Source: Methylobacterium mesophilicum (lineage in GTDB: Bacteria > Pseudomonadota > Alphaproteobacteria > Rhizobiales > Beijerinckiaceae). From it: a stretch of 48,753 nucleotides of DNA. The notes beneath the pieces were generated by a model. The model worked only from the letters and a program-made list of their open reading frames with translations. It ran no database searches and had not been told where the DNA came from. Below, in pieces: positions 1 through 9,186 of the stretch (the first letter of the stretch is position 1; each line of letters opens with the position of its first letter). The DNA is taken from the NCBI RefSeq assembly GCF_022179445.1, contig NZ_BPQU01000036.1:1-48753 (forward strand). The letters are read 5' to 3'. The position numbers and the translations under genes were made by a program.

Positions 1-82
1 CCCTGAATCACAAAATCACAGAGCTCGCAAGAGCTTGGTGCGGTTCACACCCTAGAGCGGTGCCCGAGCGCTGGGCGCCGGC

Positions 83-643
83 TCATCGGGGCGCCGCGCC
101 GCTCCGCGATCCGACCGGGGCCATCGCCTCGAACACGCCGTCCCGGCGCACCAGCGCGTGGAACAGCGCCGCCGCCACATGGGTCAGCACCAGGGCGAAG
201 AACGCGAAGGCGAGGTAGAAATGCGCGTTCCACAGCAGCGTATGGAGCGCGGCGTTCTGCGGTAGGATCGCGGGCAGGCGTAGGCCGCCGTAGAGCACGA
301 CCGGGTAGGCCCCGGCCGACAGCATCGCCCAACCCAGAAGCGGCATGGCGAACATGAGCGCGTAGAGCCCGTAATGGGACAGGTGCGCGGCGAGCTTCAT
401 CGGCGCCGGCAGGTCGGCCGGCAGGGGCGGGCTCCCGCTTCGCGCCCGCACCGCCAGCCGGATCAGGGCGAGGACGAAGATCGCCACGCCCAGCGTCTTA
501 TGGGTCGCGAGCAGCGGCACGTATGTGGGCATGATCGTCGAGACCATGCCGACCCCGATGAAGAACATCGCGACGATGCACGCGGCCATCGACCAGTGCA
601 GCAGCCGCTGGCCGCCCGTGAAGCGCTTGCCGTCTGTCGTCAT
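83..643 (-). CDS. Cytochrome b561 family membrane protein
   Basis: A 186-residue integral membrane diheme cytochrome of the bacterial b561 (CybB-like) family, which passes electrons between quinol and a periplasmic partner. Four membrane helices are visible at about 17-35, 50-66, 88-108 and 140-162. Histidines placed as heme ligands are H16 (LLHWSMA), H48, H87 or H90, and H141 or H155. The ATG at 643 overlaps the stop of the upstream catalase-like gene in an ATGA, so the two are translationally coupled. This pairing suggests that the b561 supplies electrons to, or takes them from, the peroxidase; that is inference from context. The family call is secure, the partner role is not. Confidence 0.92.
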   Translation of the reverse strand: MTTDGKRFTGGQRLLHWSMAACIVAMFFIGVGMVSTIMPTYVPLLATHKTLGVAIFVLALIRLAVRARSGSPPLPADLPAPMKLAAHLSHYGLYALMFAMPLLGWAMLSAGAYPVVLYGGLRLPAILPQNAALHTLLWNAHFYLAFAFFALVLTHVAAALFHALVRRDGVFEAMAPVGSRSGAAPR

Positions 644-1695
644 CGCCGCGCCTCCGCCGTGCGCCCGGGATAGTCCTTCTCCTCCGCGGTGCGGAGGTCG
701 TAGGATCGCGCGTAGGCCGCCGAGCGCGCCGCCGGGAACGGGTCGTCGGAGACCCGGATGCCGTCCGGCAGGATCGTCGGATCGAAGTTGATGTCGCGGC
801 AGGGGCCGTCCGCCTCGGGCTCGATGCGCTGAACCACCAGGGTGCCCGCCTCCACGCTGCGCCGTCCCTCCGGCCAGGCCCGGCTCGGATCGGCGGTCGG
901 GTCGCCGGGCTCGGCGACCGTGAGGACAAGCGTCCAGCGTTGCGGCCCGGCCGCGACCCGGTCCGTGATCTCCTGCTCCAGGTAGGCGGGGCCGCGCTTG
1001 GCCAGGTCCTCGGGCGTGATCCGCTCCGCCTGCGCCTCGGGACGGAACGACCAGCGCACCGCCCGCTCGGCGCCGGACGCGTCGGTGACCCGGAAGGCGT
1101 TGAGGCTGTTGTAGGGCTCCTGCGCATAGCTCGCAGTCCAGTCGGGGCTCTTGGCCCAGGCGCCGAACGGGGCGAACCCCGGATGCGCGGCGACGAAGGC
1201 CGCCATCGCGTTCGGCTCCTTGCTCGCCGGGACCCGCAGCAGGGCGTAGAACGCCTCCGGGGTGGAAACCGGGAAGACCGGCGCGTTGATCATGGCGGTG
1301 CGCCACACCGCGCCGTCGTCCGCCGTGATCTGCAGCCCCAGGCCCCGCACCCGGACGGTGGCATCCGGCGCGCCCGGATTGGGGGTGCCGAGGTTGAACC
1401 GCCCCAGGGCCGGATGGTGCCCGGTCGCGAAGACGCGTGCCCGCGAGAGCGCGCTGCCCTGGCCGTTGGCCTCGAACGTACCGGTGAAGCAGATGCCCTT
1501 GGCGTGGTTGCGGCGATACCCGGGAACCGGGCCGGTCGGCGGCGCGAGCGCGTCGACGAGCTTCGTGGGCGTCAGGCGGTCGGGGGAGAGCCAGCCCGCC
1601 GTGTAGGCGAGCGCCCCGGTCGCGCCGACGCAGACGGCCGCGATGACGGCGAGCGAGGTCAGGGTCGAGCGCGGCCCCGATGGTGGAAGCGGCAT
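640..1695 (-). CDS. Catalase-related (SrpA-like) heme peroxidase, membrane-anchored
   Basis: A 351-residue member of the small catalase-like peroxidase family. An N-terminal hydrophobic segment (about 13-34) is a signal anchor, so the heme domain should be periplasmic. RNHAKG at 62-67 carries the distal catalytic histidine H64. Near the C-terminus, NFDP (303-306) and ARSAAY put the probable proximal tyrosine ligand at Y328. These motifs match the SrpA group, which lacks the wrapping and C-terminal domains of true catalases and usually acts as a peroxidase with organic donors. I chose the ATG at 1695 because AAGGGAG lies just upstream; an in-frame ATG at 1716 would add seven residues. It is the first gene of a two-gene operon with cytochrome b561. 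Confidence 0.9.
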   Translation of the reverse strand: MPLPPSGPRSTLTSLAVIAAVCVGATGALAYTAGWLSPDRLTPTKLVDALAPPTGPVPGYRRNHAKGICFTGTFEANGQGSALSRARVFATGHHPALGRFNLGTPNPGAPDATVRVRGLGLQITADDGAVWRTAMINAPVFPVSTPEAFYALLRVPASKEPNAMAAFVAAHPGFAPFGAWAKSPDWTASYAQEPYNSLNAFRVTDASGAERAVRWSFRPEAQAERITPEDLAKRGPAYLEQEITDRVAAGPQRWTLVLTVAEPGDPTADPSRAWPEGRRSVEAGTLVVQRIEPEADGPCRDINFDPTILPDGIRVSDDPFPAARSAAYARSYDLRTAEEKDYPGRTAEARR

Positions 1696-1924
1696 GCGAG
1701 GGTCTCCCTTGGCCATCGCGCGGCGCCGGCCGCGGACGGCCCCGGCGCGGCGACGAACGATCCCGGACGCCGGCGGAGACCGGCTCCGCCCGCGTTCGAG
1801 GCCTCACAAGCTGCCAGAGATTTTGAATTCAGGAAAGCAAAGCTTCAGGGCGGCGGCGAATACGGGCTGCGTTCGTGGAATGACGGGTTTCGGCCCGGGA
1901 CGTACTGCTCCACGCCGGCGCTGC

Positions 1925-3187
1925 TCACGCGGCCCGGGGAATCAGGCGCCGGGCGCGCACGGTGCCGTCGATGCTCCGCAGCGCCTGGAGCACCGCATCC
2001 GCCTCCGTCCGCTCCACCGACGCATCCACGACCACGTAGCCGAAATCGCCGTCGGTCTGCAGATACTGCGCGTCGATGTTGAGCGCGCGGCCCGAGAAGA
2101 CCGTATTGATCTTGCCCAGGACGCCGGGCACGTTCCGGTGCACGTGGAGGAAGCGTGCGCCGGACAGGCGCGGCGGCAATTGCACCTGCGGGAAGTTGAC
2201 GGCGCTCAGCGTCGAGCCGGTCTGGGCGTACTCCACCAGCTTGCGGGCGACCTCCGCGCCGATGCGGTCCTGCGCCTCTTCCGTCGATCCGCCGATATGC
2301 GGGGTCAGGATCACGTTCGCGAGGCCCTGGAGCGGCGAGACGAAGCGCTCCGCGTTGGAGGTCGGCTCGACCGGGAAGACGTCGATCGCCGCGCCGCCGA
2401 GACGGCCCTCCCGCAGCGCCCCGGCCAGGGCCTCCAGGTCCACCACCGTCCCGCGGCTGTTGTTGATCAGGTAGGCGCCGGGCTTCATGGCGCGGATCCG
2501 CGCCGCATTCATGAGCCCGTGCGTCGCCGGGGTCTCGGGGACGTGCAGGCTGACCACGTCGCTCACGGCGAGCAGGGTCTCCAGGCTGTCCACCGGCTCG
2601 GTGTTGCCGTGGCGCAGCTTGTCGGTCAGGTCGTGGAATACGACGCGCATGCCCATCGCCTCGGCGAGATTGGACAGCTGCGAGCCGATATTGCCGTAGC
2701 CGACGATCCCCAGAATCTTGCCGCGGACCTCGAAGGCGCCCGTCGCGGATTTGTCCCATCCGCCCGCATGCGCGGAGGCCGAGCGCGGCAGGATGCGCCG
2801 GAGCAGCATCACGATCTCGCCGATCGTGAGTTCGGCGACGCTGCGGGTGTTCGAGAACGGCGCGTTGAAGACGGGCACGCCGCGCGCCCGGGCGCTCTCG
2901 AGATCGACCTGGTTGGTCCCGACGCTGAAGCAGCCGATCACGGTCAGGTCGGGCAGCGCGTCGAGCAGCTCCGCCGTGACCGTGGTCCGCGAGCGGATCC
3001 CGAGCACGTTGGTGTCGGCGAGGCGCGCCGCCTCGGCGAGGCCGAAGGCGTGGGACAGCGGTTGGACCGCGCCGAATCCCGCCTGCGCGAAGATCGCGTG
3101 GGCCGTGGCGGCGATGTTCTCGCTCAGGACGATGCGTTCCGTAGGCAAAACCGGCACCTCTGCGGACGGGATGATGCAGATCTTCAC
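1925..3187 (-). CDS. serA: D-3-phosphoglycerate dehydrogenase with C-terminal ACT domain
   Basis: Oxidises 3-phosphoglycerate to 3-phosphohydroxypyruvate, the first step of serine synthesis, in the cytoplasm. From the GTG at 3187 the protein is 420 residues, close to the E. coli enzyme (410). Visible are the substrate-domain motifs IGCFSVGTNQVDL (84-96) and FNAPFSNTRSVAEL (107-120), the NAD loop GYGNIG (163-168), and the catalytic Arg-Glu-His set R245 (NSRGT), E274 (VEP) and H297 (PHIGG). An ACT domain (about 347-420) suggests feedback control by serine or a related ligand. The start is uncertain: a TTG at 3214 with GAAGACGA upstream would add nine residues, and a downstream TTG is preceded by AGAGGTG. 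It is transcribed alone. Confidence 0.93.
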   Translation of the reverse strand: MKICIIPSAEVPVLPTERIVLSENIAATAHAIFAQAGFGAVQPLSHAFGLAEAARLADTNVLGIRSRTTVTAELLDALPDLTVIGCFSVGTNQVDLESARARGVPVFNAPFSNTRSVAELTIGEIVMLLRRILPRSASAHAGGWDKSATGAFEVRGKILGIVGYGNIGSQLSNLAEAMGMRVVFHDLTDKLRHGNTEPVDSLETLLAVSDVVSLHVPETPATHGLMNAARIRAMKPGAYLINNSRGTVVDLEALAGALREGRLGGAAIDVFPVEPTSNAERFVSPLQGLANVILTPHIGGSTEEAQDRIGAEVARKLVEYAQTGSTLSAVNFPQVQLPPRLSGARFLHVHRNVPGVLGKINTVFSGRALNIDAQYLQTDGDFGYVVVDASVERTEADAVLQALRSIDGTVRARRLIPRAA

Positions 3188-3543
3188 GATCGGCGTGGTG
3201 CGGTTCGTCGTCAATCGTCTTCGATCGGCGAACAGGACAAGACGAAAGAATTTTCGTGTTGTTGCCCAATACGATGGGAGGAATGTGTCCGGCGAGGCCG
3301 GTCGCCGCCTCCGGCTTCGGCGGCAGCTCGGCGCGCAGGGCCGAGTCTGCCGACGGCCGTCCTGTGGCACGACGCGCCCGGCGCCATCCGCCGGCCCTCG
3401 CCCCGCAAGCTTCGTGTTCACGCGGGCGCGGGGTGGCACCAGCTTCCGTCAAACCGCGGGGTCATCGCCAATCGATTCCTTGAGGTGGCAAACCGCCTGG
3501 GTTAGCCTGGCGTCTCGGTCAACCGGCTTGCGTGAGTTGGGTG
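3188..3543. promoter_or_regulatory. Divergent intergenic region between serA and usg
   Basis: A gene-free stretch of 356 bp. The part next to serA (about 3225-3285) is noticeably richer in A and T than its surroundings and is the likely serA promoter. No clear operator or hairpin with a T-run was seen. Open frames that cross it on both strands have the arginine- and proline-rich composition of noise. Confidence 0.4.
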
Positions 3544-3816
3544 ATGGCGACCTCGATAAAGCGACCCTCTTGGATCGACGGATACAGCCTGACGACGGCG
3601 GAAATCTTTTACCACCTTCCCGATTATCCGCATCTTCTCCAGACATTCATCTGGCAGCAGCTCGATCTGTTTCCTCAACTGCCCGAATTGAAGAAGTTCC
3701 TGGCCTTCTGGCAGGAGAAGCTGGATGGCCCGGTGCATTCGGTGAAGGTCATGCACTGCCAGCTCGTGACGCCCGCCGAACTCCGTACGATCTCCGGGGA
3801 CGTCCTGCTTCACTGA
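3544..3816 (+). CDS. usg: Usg family protein
   Basis: A 90-residue member of the Usg family, first noted next to tryptophan genes in Caulobacter and still without a known function. The family signature is clear: GYSLTTAEIFYHLPDYPHLL near the N-terminus, then LPELKKFLAFWQ, the segment GPVHSVKV and a closing LVTPAELR. No membrane segment or signal peptide is present, so it is cytoplasmic. The ATG at 3544 was chosen; a GTG at 3532 would add four residues and neither has a strong ribosome site. No trp gene is adjacent here, so the context gives no hint of function. Confidence 0.88.
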   Translation: MATSIKRPSWIDGYSLTTAEIFYHLPDYPHLLQTFIWQQLDLFPQLPELKKFLAFWQEKLDGPVHSVKVMHCQLVTPAELRTISGDVLLH

Positions 3817-4048
3817 GGGATCGACCGATCGGTGTTTCCGATGGGCCCGGCGGGCTTCGAGATCTCGCGGCCCGCGCGAAGGATCCGCGGCGCGGGTCTC
3901 GGTCATGCGCTCCGTCGGCGCGGCGGTTGATCCGTATCCGGTGCGGAAACCGCGTCGCGCCCGTCGGGATGTGCTTCTACCGTTCGCCCTATGCCGAAAG
4001 GAATGCTAATACAAAATCCGATACCGGGGCGGAACGGGACGGTTCATC

Positions 4049-5005
4049 ATGGCAGCGGCGCGTCGCATCGGCCTCGTCCTCTGCCCCGATTTCGACTTCA
4101 TGGGATTGGCCGTGACCTCGCCGTTCGAGATGGCGAACTGGTATGCGGGCGAGAAGCTCTACGACGTCCGCCTGCATTCCGAGTTGGGCGGTCGGCTCCG
4201 GGCCGGCCTGGGCGCCGACGTCGCCACCGAGCCGCTGGCCGAGCCGGACGCCTTCGACACGATCCTGGTCGCGGCCGGCGTCGGCATCCCGACGACCGCG
4301 CCGGGGCTCGCCGCCTATATCCGCGCCGCCGCGCAATCGACCCGCCGGCTCGCCGGCCTGTGCCTGGGGGCCTTCATCCTGGCCGATGCGGGTATCCTCG
4401 ACGGGCGGCGCGCGACCACGCATTGGTACTTCGCGGCCCATTTCCGCGCGCGCTACCCCGCCTGCAAGCTCGACGTCGACAAGATCTACATCGCCGACGA
4501 CAACATCTGGACCTCGGCCGGCATGTCGGCGGCCATCGACCTCGCGGTCGGCATGGTCGAGCGCGACCACGGCCGGGACCTCGCCACCTCGGTCGCCCGG
4601 GGGCTGGTGATGGAGCGGCGCCGGTCCGGCGGCCAGGCGCAGCGCTCGGCCCTGCTCGATGTCGATCCGCCGACCGATCGGATCCAGAGCGTCCTGGCCT
4701 ACGCCCGCCGCAACCTCCCCAAGTCCCTGACCGCCGAGGACCTGGCGGCGGTGGCCTGCCTGAGCCCGCGCCAGCTGACGCGCCTGTTCCGCGCCGAGAC
4801 CGGAACCTCGCCGGCCAAGGCGGTCGAGACGATCCGGGTCGAGGCGGCCAAGCTGATGCTGGAGGAGAGCCGGCTGCCGCTGGAGGCGATCGCCCAGGCG
4901 GTCGGGTTCGCCAACCGCGAGCGGATGCGCCGGTCGTTCCTCCGGGTCTACGGCGAGGTTCCCCGGCGGATCCGCCAGGCCGCCGGGCCGCTTGCCGTGA
5001 TGTGA
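4049..5005 (+). CDS. GlxA-type transcriptional regulator (DJ-1/PfpI domain plus AraC HTH)
   Basis: A 318-residue regulator with an N-terminal class I glutamine-amidotransferase-like (DJ-1/PfpI) domain at about 5-185 and an AraC-type DNA-binding domain at about 210-310. The sensor domain keeps a nucleophile-elbow cysteine, C105 in GLCLGAF, followed by ILDGRRATTHW with H125, as in GlxA/FtrA proteins. The HTH region contains LTAEDLAAVACLSPRQLTRL and the second helix pair IAQAVGFANRERMRRSF. It lies about 100 bp upstream of the molybdenum hydroxylase genes on the same strand, so control of those genes is a reasonable guess. The ligand is unknown. Confidence 0.9.
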   Translation: MAAARRIGLVLCPDFDFMGLAVTSPFEMANWYAGEKLYDVRLHSELGGRLRAGLGADVATEPLAEPDAFDTILVAAGVGIPTTAPGLAAYIRAAAQSTRRLAGLCLGAFILADAGILDGRRATTHWYFAAHFRARYPACKLDVDKIYIADDNIWTSAGMSAAIDLAVGMVERDHGRDLATSVARGLVMERRRSGGQAQRSALLDVDPPTDRIQSVLAYARRNLPKSLTAEDLAAVACLSPRQLTRLFRAETGTSPAKAVETIRVEAAKLMLEESRLPLEAIAQAVGFANRERMRRSFLRVYGEVPRRIRQAAGPLAVM

Positions 5006-5051
5006 CGCGGACCATGTCCGAAAACGAGGCCTTTATGGCGTAGGCGGCGGG

Positions 5052-5083
5052 CAGGGCCACGCTTAAGCATGGTGCAGGCCCTG
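5052..5083. promoter_or_regulatory. Inverted repeat upstream of the molybdenum hydroxylase genes
   Basis: CAGGGCC at 5052-5058 is repeated in inverse as GGCCCTG at 5077-5083, with an 18-base loop that itself contains the palindrome GCTTAAGC (5061-5068). It ends 23 bases before the ATG of the iron-sulphur subunit. It could be an operator for the upstream regulator or a hairpin in the 5' leader; there is no T-run, so a terminator is less likely. Confidence 0.4.
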
Positions 5084-5106
5084 CTGATATTCGGACGGAC
5101 ACGATC

Positions 5107-5553
5107 ATGGTGAACCTGTCGATCAATGGTCGCCAACATGCAGTCGATGCCGAGCCCGATACGCCATTACTGTTCGTCCTGCGTGATACGCTCGGCCTGA
5201 CCGGCACCAAGTACGGGTGCGGCATCGGCCAATGCGGGGCCTGCACGGTGCTGCTCGACGGGCAGGCTACGCGCTCCTGCCAGATCCCGATCGAGAGCGT
5301 CGGCACGCAGCCCGTCGCCACGATCGAGGCGGTGGAGCAGGACGCGGTCGGCCGGAAGGTCGTGGCGGCCTGGGTGTCGCTGCAGGTGCCGCAATGCGGC
5401 TATTGCCAGTCGGGTCAGGTCATGGCCGCGACCGCCCTGCTCAAGCAGACGCCGCGCCCCACCGATGCCGACATCGCCGACGCGATGACCAACCTGTGCC
5501 GCTGCGGAACCTACAACGCCATCGCCGCCGCCGTGCGGCAGGCCGCGGCCTGA
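5107..5553 (+). CDS. 2Fe-2S subunit of molybdenum hydroxylase (isoquinoline 1-oxidoreductase alpha type)
   Basis: A 148-residue small subunit of the xanthine oxidase family that relays electrons from the molybdenum centre. The plant-type 2Fe-2S cluster is bound by C38, C43, C46 and C58 (YGCGIGQCGAC, then RSC). The second, C-terminal cluster is bound by C97, C100, C131 and C133 (CGYC, then CRC). There is no signal peptide; in this family the small subunit is exported together with the Tat-bearing large subunit. The large-subunit gene begins 10 bases after the stop. No FAD subunit is encoded nearby, which fits the two-subunit aldehyde and isoquinoline oxidoreductases. The true substrate cannot be read from the sequence. 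Confidence 0.94.
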   Translation: MVNLSINGRQHAVDAEPDTPLLFVLRDTLGLTGTKYGCGIGQCGACTVLLDGQATRSCQIPIESVGTQPVATIEAVEQDAVGRKVVAAWVSLQVPQCGYCQSGQVMAATALLKQTPRPTDADIADAMTNLCRCGTYNAIAAAVRQAAA

Positions 5554-5563
5554 GGAGGGCGGC

Positions 5564-7837
5564 ATGGAACAGTTTCTGGAACGGTTCCTCGCTCCGGCCC
5601 CGGCGGACGCCGTGACCGTGGTCGAAAAGCTGCCGCGCGCCGCATCGCGGCGCGGCTTCCTCACGGCCGCCGGCAGTGCGCTGGTGCTCAGCGTGGCGCT
5701 GCCCGGCCGCAGCGCCCACGCCCAGGCGCAGGGGCCCGCGGAGGGAGCGGGCGCGATCGCGCCCAAGCCCGGCACGCGGGTCGCGGCCTTCCTGGAGATC
5801 CACCCGGACGGCACCGTCAAGCTGCTCAGCCCCTTCGTCGAGGGTGGCCAGGGCATCGCCACCGGCATGGCGCAGATCGTCGGCGAGGAGCTCGACGTGC
5901 CGCCCGCGCGGTTCGTCGTGGAATGCGCGCCGCCCGGTCCCGACTACGCCGTGGTGAACGGCCTGCGCATGACCGGCGGCAGCTTCTCGACCCGGTCGAG
6001 CTACGCGGTGATGCGCCGGCTCGGCGCGACCGCCCGCGACATGCTGATCCGCGCCGCCGCGGCCCGGCTCAAGGTCCAGGAATCAGAACTCACCACCCGC
6101 GACGGGGTCGTGCTGCACGCGGCGACCGACCGCTCGCTGCCCTACGGCGACCTGGCGGCCGACGCCCTGCTGCTGAAGCCGAACGAGGCCGTCCAGCTGC
6201 GCGACCCGGCGACCTTCCGGTACATCCGCCAGCCGGTCCCGCGGCTCGACGTGCACGACAAGGCGACCGGGCAGGCGGTCTACGCGATCGACCAGAAACT
6301 CGACGGCATGCTGTACGCCGCCGTGCAGCACGCGCCGCATCTCGGCACCGAGCCGGAGGCGCTCACCAACGAGGCGGACATCCGCGCCATGCCGGGCGTC
6401 CATTCGGTGCATCGCCTGCCGGGCGCCGTCGCGGTCGCGGCCGACAGCTGGTGGCGGGCCCGCAAGGCGGTCGAGGCGCTCACCGTGCGCTGGTCGGCGC
6501 CCAAGCCGAGCGGCCTCGACACGGTGGCCGCCGACTTCTCGTCCGACGGGATGGTGGCGGCGCTCAAGGCCTCGGCCGATCCGGGCCTCGCCGCCGAGGC
6601 GGTGGGCGACACCGCCGACGCCTTCGCCAAGGCCGCCAAGGTCGTCGAGGCGGAGTACGAGGCGCCCTATCTGGCCCACGCCCAGCTCGAGCCGCCCTCG
6701 GCGCTGGCGCGCTTTGCCGAGGACGGGACGCTCGACCTCTGGCTGCCCAACCAGATGCCAGAACTGTTCCAGGCGATCTCCGCCCAGGTCGCGGGCCTGC
6801 AGCCGGCGCAGGTGCGGATCCACTCGCCGATGCTCGGCGGCTTCTTCGGCCGCCACTTCGCCTACGGACCCGCCAACCCGTTCCCGCAGGCGATCCGCCT
6901 CGCGCAGGCGACCAAGCGTCCTGTGAAGGTGCTGTGGTCGCGCGAGGAGGAGTTCCGCTCCGACGCCCTGCGCCCGCTCAGCTACAGCCGCTTCCGGGCC
7001 GCCCTGGACGCAGAGGGCCGGCCGAGCGCCATCGAGGTCCGCACCGTCGGCGAGGGGCCGATCGGGCGCTATTTCGGGGCGCTGTTCAAGAACCCGATCG
7101 ATTCCTCCGCCGTGGAGGGGATCGTCGAGAAGCCCTACGCCATCCCGAACCGGCGGATGACCTTCACCAAGCTCGCCCACCCGGTGACCATCGCGTTCTG
7201 GCGCTCCGTCGGCCACTCGATGAACGACGCGTTCTACGAGAGCTTCCTCGACGAGATCGCGCAGGGCGGCGGGCAGGACCCGTTCGCGCTGCGCCAGGCG
7301 CTCCTGAAGGACAGCCCGCGCCACCTGGCGCTGCTCGCCGCGGTGGCCGAGATGTCCGGCGGCTGGCGGCGCGGGCCCTACGCGGCCGAGGGCGGCACGC
7401 GCGCCCGCGGCCTCGCCATGGCCTCGCCGTTCGGGTCGGAGACGGCCACGATCGCCGAGGTGTCGGTCACGGGCGGCGAGGCCCGGGTCCACACCCTGTG
7501 GATCGCGTTCGACCCGGGCAGCGTCGTCAACCCGGCGATCGTGCGGGCGCAGGTCGAGTCCGCCGCGGCGCTGGGCCTCTCGTCGGTGCTGTTCGAGCAG
7601 GTCGTCTACCGCGACGGCGTGCGCCAGGCGCAGAATTACGACACCTACCCGATCCTGCGCCGGGAGCACATGCCGGCGGTCCACGTGCGCATCGTCGAGA
7701 GCGGCGCGCCGATGGGCGGCGTCGGCGAGCCGGGGCTTCCGGGGGTGCCGCCCGCCGTGCTGAACGCGGTCGCGGCCCTCACCGGGCAGCGCATCCGCGC
7801 CCTCCCGATCGCCAACACCAAGCTCTCCGCGGCCTGA
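5564..7837 (+). CDS. Molybdopterin-binding subunit of molybdenum hydroxylase (isoquinoline 1-oxidoreductase beta type), Tat-exported
   Basis: A 757-residue catalytic subunit that hydroxylates an aldehyde or N-heterocycle at a molybdenum cofactor. An unusual 27-residue lead precedes the twin-arginine motif SRRGFL (28-33); a hydrophobic stretch and AHAQA (51-55) follow, so Tat export to the periplasm is expected. The fold halves are marked by GGQGIATGMAQIVGEEL near 110 and by MLGGFFGRHF in the cofactor region. The catalytic glutamate is E722 in GVGEPG near the C-terminus. The start has a strong GAGGAGG ribosome site. It forms an operon with the 2Fe-2S subunit. No XdhC-type maturation factor is encoded here and must be supplied elsewhere. 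Confidence 0.94.
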   Translation: MEQFLERFLAPAPADAVTVVEKLPRAASRRGFLTAAGSALVLSVALPGRSAHAQAQGPAEGAGAIAPKPGTRVAAFLEIHPDGTVKLLSPFVEGGQGIATGMAQIVGEELDVPPARFVVECAPPGPDYAVVNGLRMTGGSFSTRSSYAVMRRLGATARDMLIRAAAARLKVQESELTTRDGVVLHAATDRSLPYGDLAADALLLKPNEAVQLRDPATFRYIRQPVPRLDVHDKATGQAVYAIDQKLDGMLYAAVQHAPHLGTEPEALTNEADIRAMPGVHSVHRLPGAVAVAADSWWRARKAVEALTVRWSAPKPSGLDTVAADFSSDGMVAALKASADPGLAAEAVGDTADAFAKAAKVVEAEYEAPYLAHAQLEPPSALARFAEDGTLDLWLPNQMPELFQAISAQVAGLQPAQVRIHSPMLGGFFGRHFAYGPANPFPQAIRLAQATKRPVKVLWSREEEFRSDALRPLSYSRFRAALDAEGRPSAIEVRTVGEGPIGRYFGALFKNPIDSSAVEGIVEKPYAIPNRRMTFTKLAHPVTIAFWRSVGHSMNDAFYESFLDEIAQGGGQDPFALRQALLKDSPRHLALLAAVAEMSGGWRRGPYAAEGGTRARGLAMASPFGSETATIAEVSVTGGEARVHTLWIAFDPGSVVNPAIVRAQVESAAALGLSSVLFEQVVYRDGVRQAQNYDTYPILRREHMPAVHVRIVESGAPMGGVGEPGLPGVPPAVLNAVAALTGQRIRALPIANTKLSAA

Positions 7838-7909
7838 CGCCTGTCGGGGACGCGTCCGGCAGGCGGACGACGGGGAACGGGCGTATCGGGTCCATCTTGG
7901 AGGCAACCG

Positions 7910-8962
7910 ATGCTGGATGTGGTGGACCGGGTCGCGGATCCGTCCGAGGCCGCGCTGACCGCGCGCAAGGCCCCCGACACGCCGAAAGCCACCCCGGCGG
8001 GCTGGCGGCAGGTCGAGGCGCTGCCGGTCGGCCTGTTCGCCGCGGTGATGGGCCTGACCGGCCTCAGCGTCGCCTGGAGCCTGGCCCAGGCCCGCTACGC
8101 CGCGCCGGCCTGGATCGCCGACGTCCTGGGCTACGCGGCGCTCGCCGCCTTCGTGGCGATCGCGGCGGGCTACGCCGTGAAGGCCGCCATCGCCCCGCAG
8201 GCGGTGCGCGCCGAGTTTGTCCATCCGATCGCCGGCAACCTGTTCGGGACGCCCCTGATCAGCCTTCTCCTGCTGCCGATCCCGCTGGCGCGGGCGAACC
8301 TCCTCGTCGCGCAGGTCCTGTGGGTGCTGGGCGCCGTCGGCATGACCCTGTTCGCGTGGCTGATCGTGACCCGGTGGCTGAGCGAGCGCCAGCAGGCGGC
8401 GCACGCGACGCCGGCCTGGATCGTCCCGGTGGTGGGCCTCCTCGACGTGCCGCTCGCCCTGCCGGGGCTGGGCCTGCCGCCGATGCACGCGGTCATGATG
8501 TTCGGGCTGGCGGTCGGCCTGTTCTTCGCGGTGCCGCTGTTCACCCTGATCCTGTCGCGCCTGCTGTTCGAGGCGCCGCTTCCGGTGGCGCTGCAGCCGG
8601 CGCTGCTGATCCTGATCGCCCCGTTCGCGGTCGGGTTCTCGACCTACGTGGCGACCACCGGGACGATCGACCTGTTCGCGCAGGCGCTCTACGCCGTCGC
8701 GCTGTTCCTGCTGGCGGTGCTGCTGCCCAAGCTCGCCCGCCTCGTCCAGGCCTGCCCGTTCCGGGTCGCCTGGTGGGCGGTGAGCTTTCCCCTCGCCGCC
8801 GCCGCGGTGGCGTCCCTGCGCGTCGCGACCGCGATGCCGGGCGCGCTCGCCGACGGCACCGCCCTGGCGCTCCTGGCCCTGGCGATGCTGGTGATCCTGT
8901 GGCTGCTCGGCCGGACCCTGGTCGGCCTCGCCCGCGGCGAGCTGCGCACCCTGTCCCAGTGA
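7910..8962 (+). CDS. SLAC1/TehA-type anion channel family protein (TDT family)
   Basis: A 350-residue protein with about ten hydrophobic helices, of the tellurite-resistance/dicarboxylate transporter (TDT) family that includes bacterial TehA and plant SLAC1 channels. A soluble N-terminal stretch of some 35 residues precedes LPVGLFAAVMGLTGLS, the characteristic first helix. The start is fixed by GGAGG eight bases before the ATG. It follows the molybdenum hydroxylase by 72 bp on the same strand and may be read from the same transcript. Members carry small anions passively; the ion here is unknown. Confidence 0.88.
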   Translation: MLDVVDRVADPSEAALTARKAPDTPKATPAGWRQVEALPVGLFAAVMGLTGLSVAWSLAQARYAAPAWIADVLGYAALAAFVAIAAGYAVKAAIAPQAVRAEFVHPIAGNLFGTPLISLLLLPIPLARANLLVAQVLWVLGAVGMTLFAWLIVTRWLSERQQAAHATPAWIVPVVGLLDVPLALPGLGLPPMHAVMMFGLAVGLFFAVPLFTLILSRLLFEAPLPVALQPALLILIAPFAVGFSTYVATTGTIDLFAQALYAVALFLLAVLLPKLARLVQACPFRVAWWAVSFPLAAAAVASLRVATAMPGALADGTALALLALAMLVILWLLGRTLVGLARGELRTLSQ

Positions 8963-9186
8963 TGCGATCGTGGCGGGGATGCGAGCGGAGATCGTGTCGC
9001 CGACGCCGTGAGTAACACCGGCGTCCCGAAAGTCTTCGGCCACCGTTCGGGACGATGGACGGCCACAGGCACCGCCCTGTAAGACACAAGCGCTTCCGAG
9101 AGCTATCTCGAATCTGTGTTCGAGCGCGATGCCGGCCCGTGATGCAGTCTTCGCGCACTCGAAGATCCGTCAAAGCGGAGGCCTCC

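Noticed and set aside
22..35. Short stem AGCTC-GCAA-GAGCT at the left edge
   Set aside because: Only five base pairs and no T-run; likely chance.
3858..3867. Perfect 10-bp palindrome CGAGATCTCG
   Set aside because: Isolated and short, in a 230-bp gap without other signs; such palindromes are expected by chance in this composition.
6083..9043. Very long open frame on the minus strand, opposite the molybdenum hydroxylase and anion channel
   Set aside because: It is the mirror of two clear genes. Its product is rich in Arg, Gly, Asp, Gln and His with no domain, as expected opposite GC-rich coding DNA.
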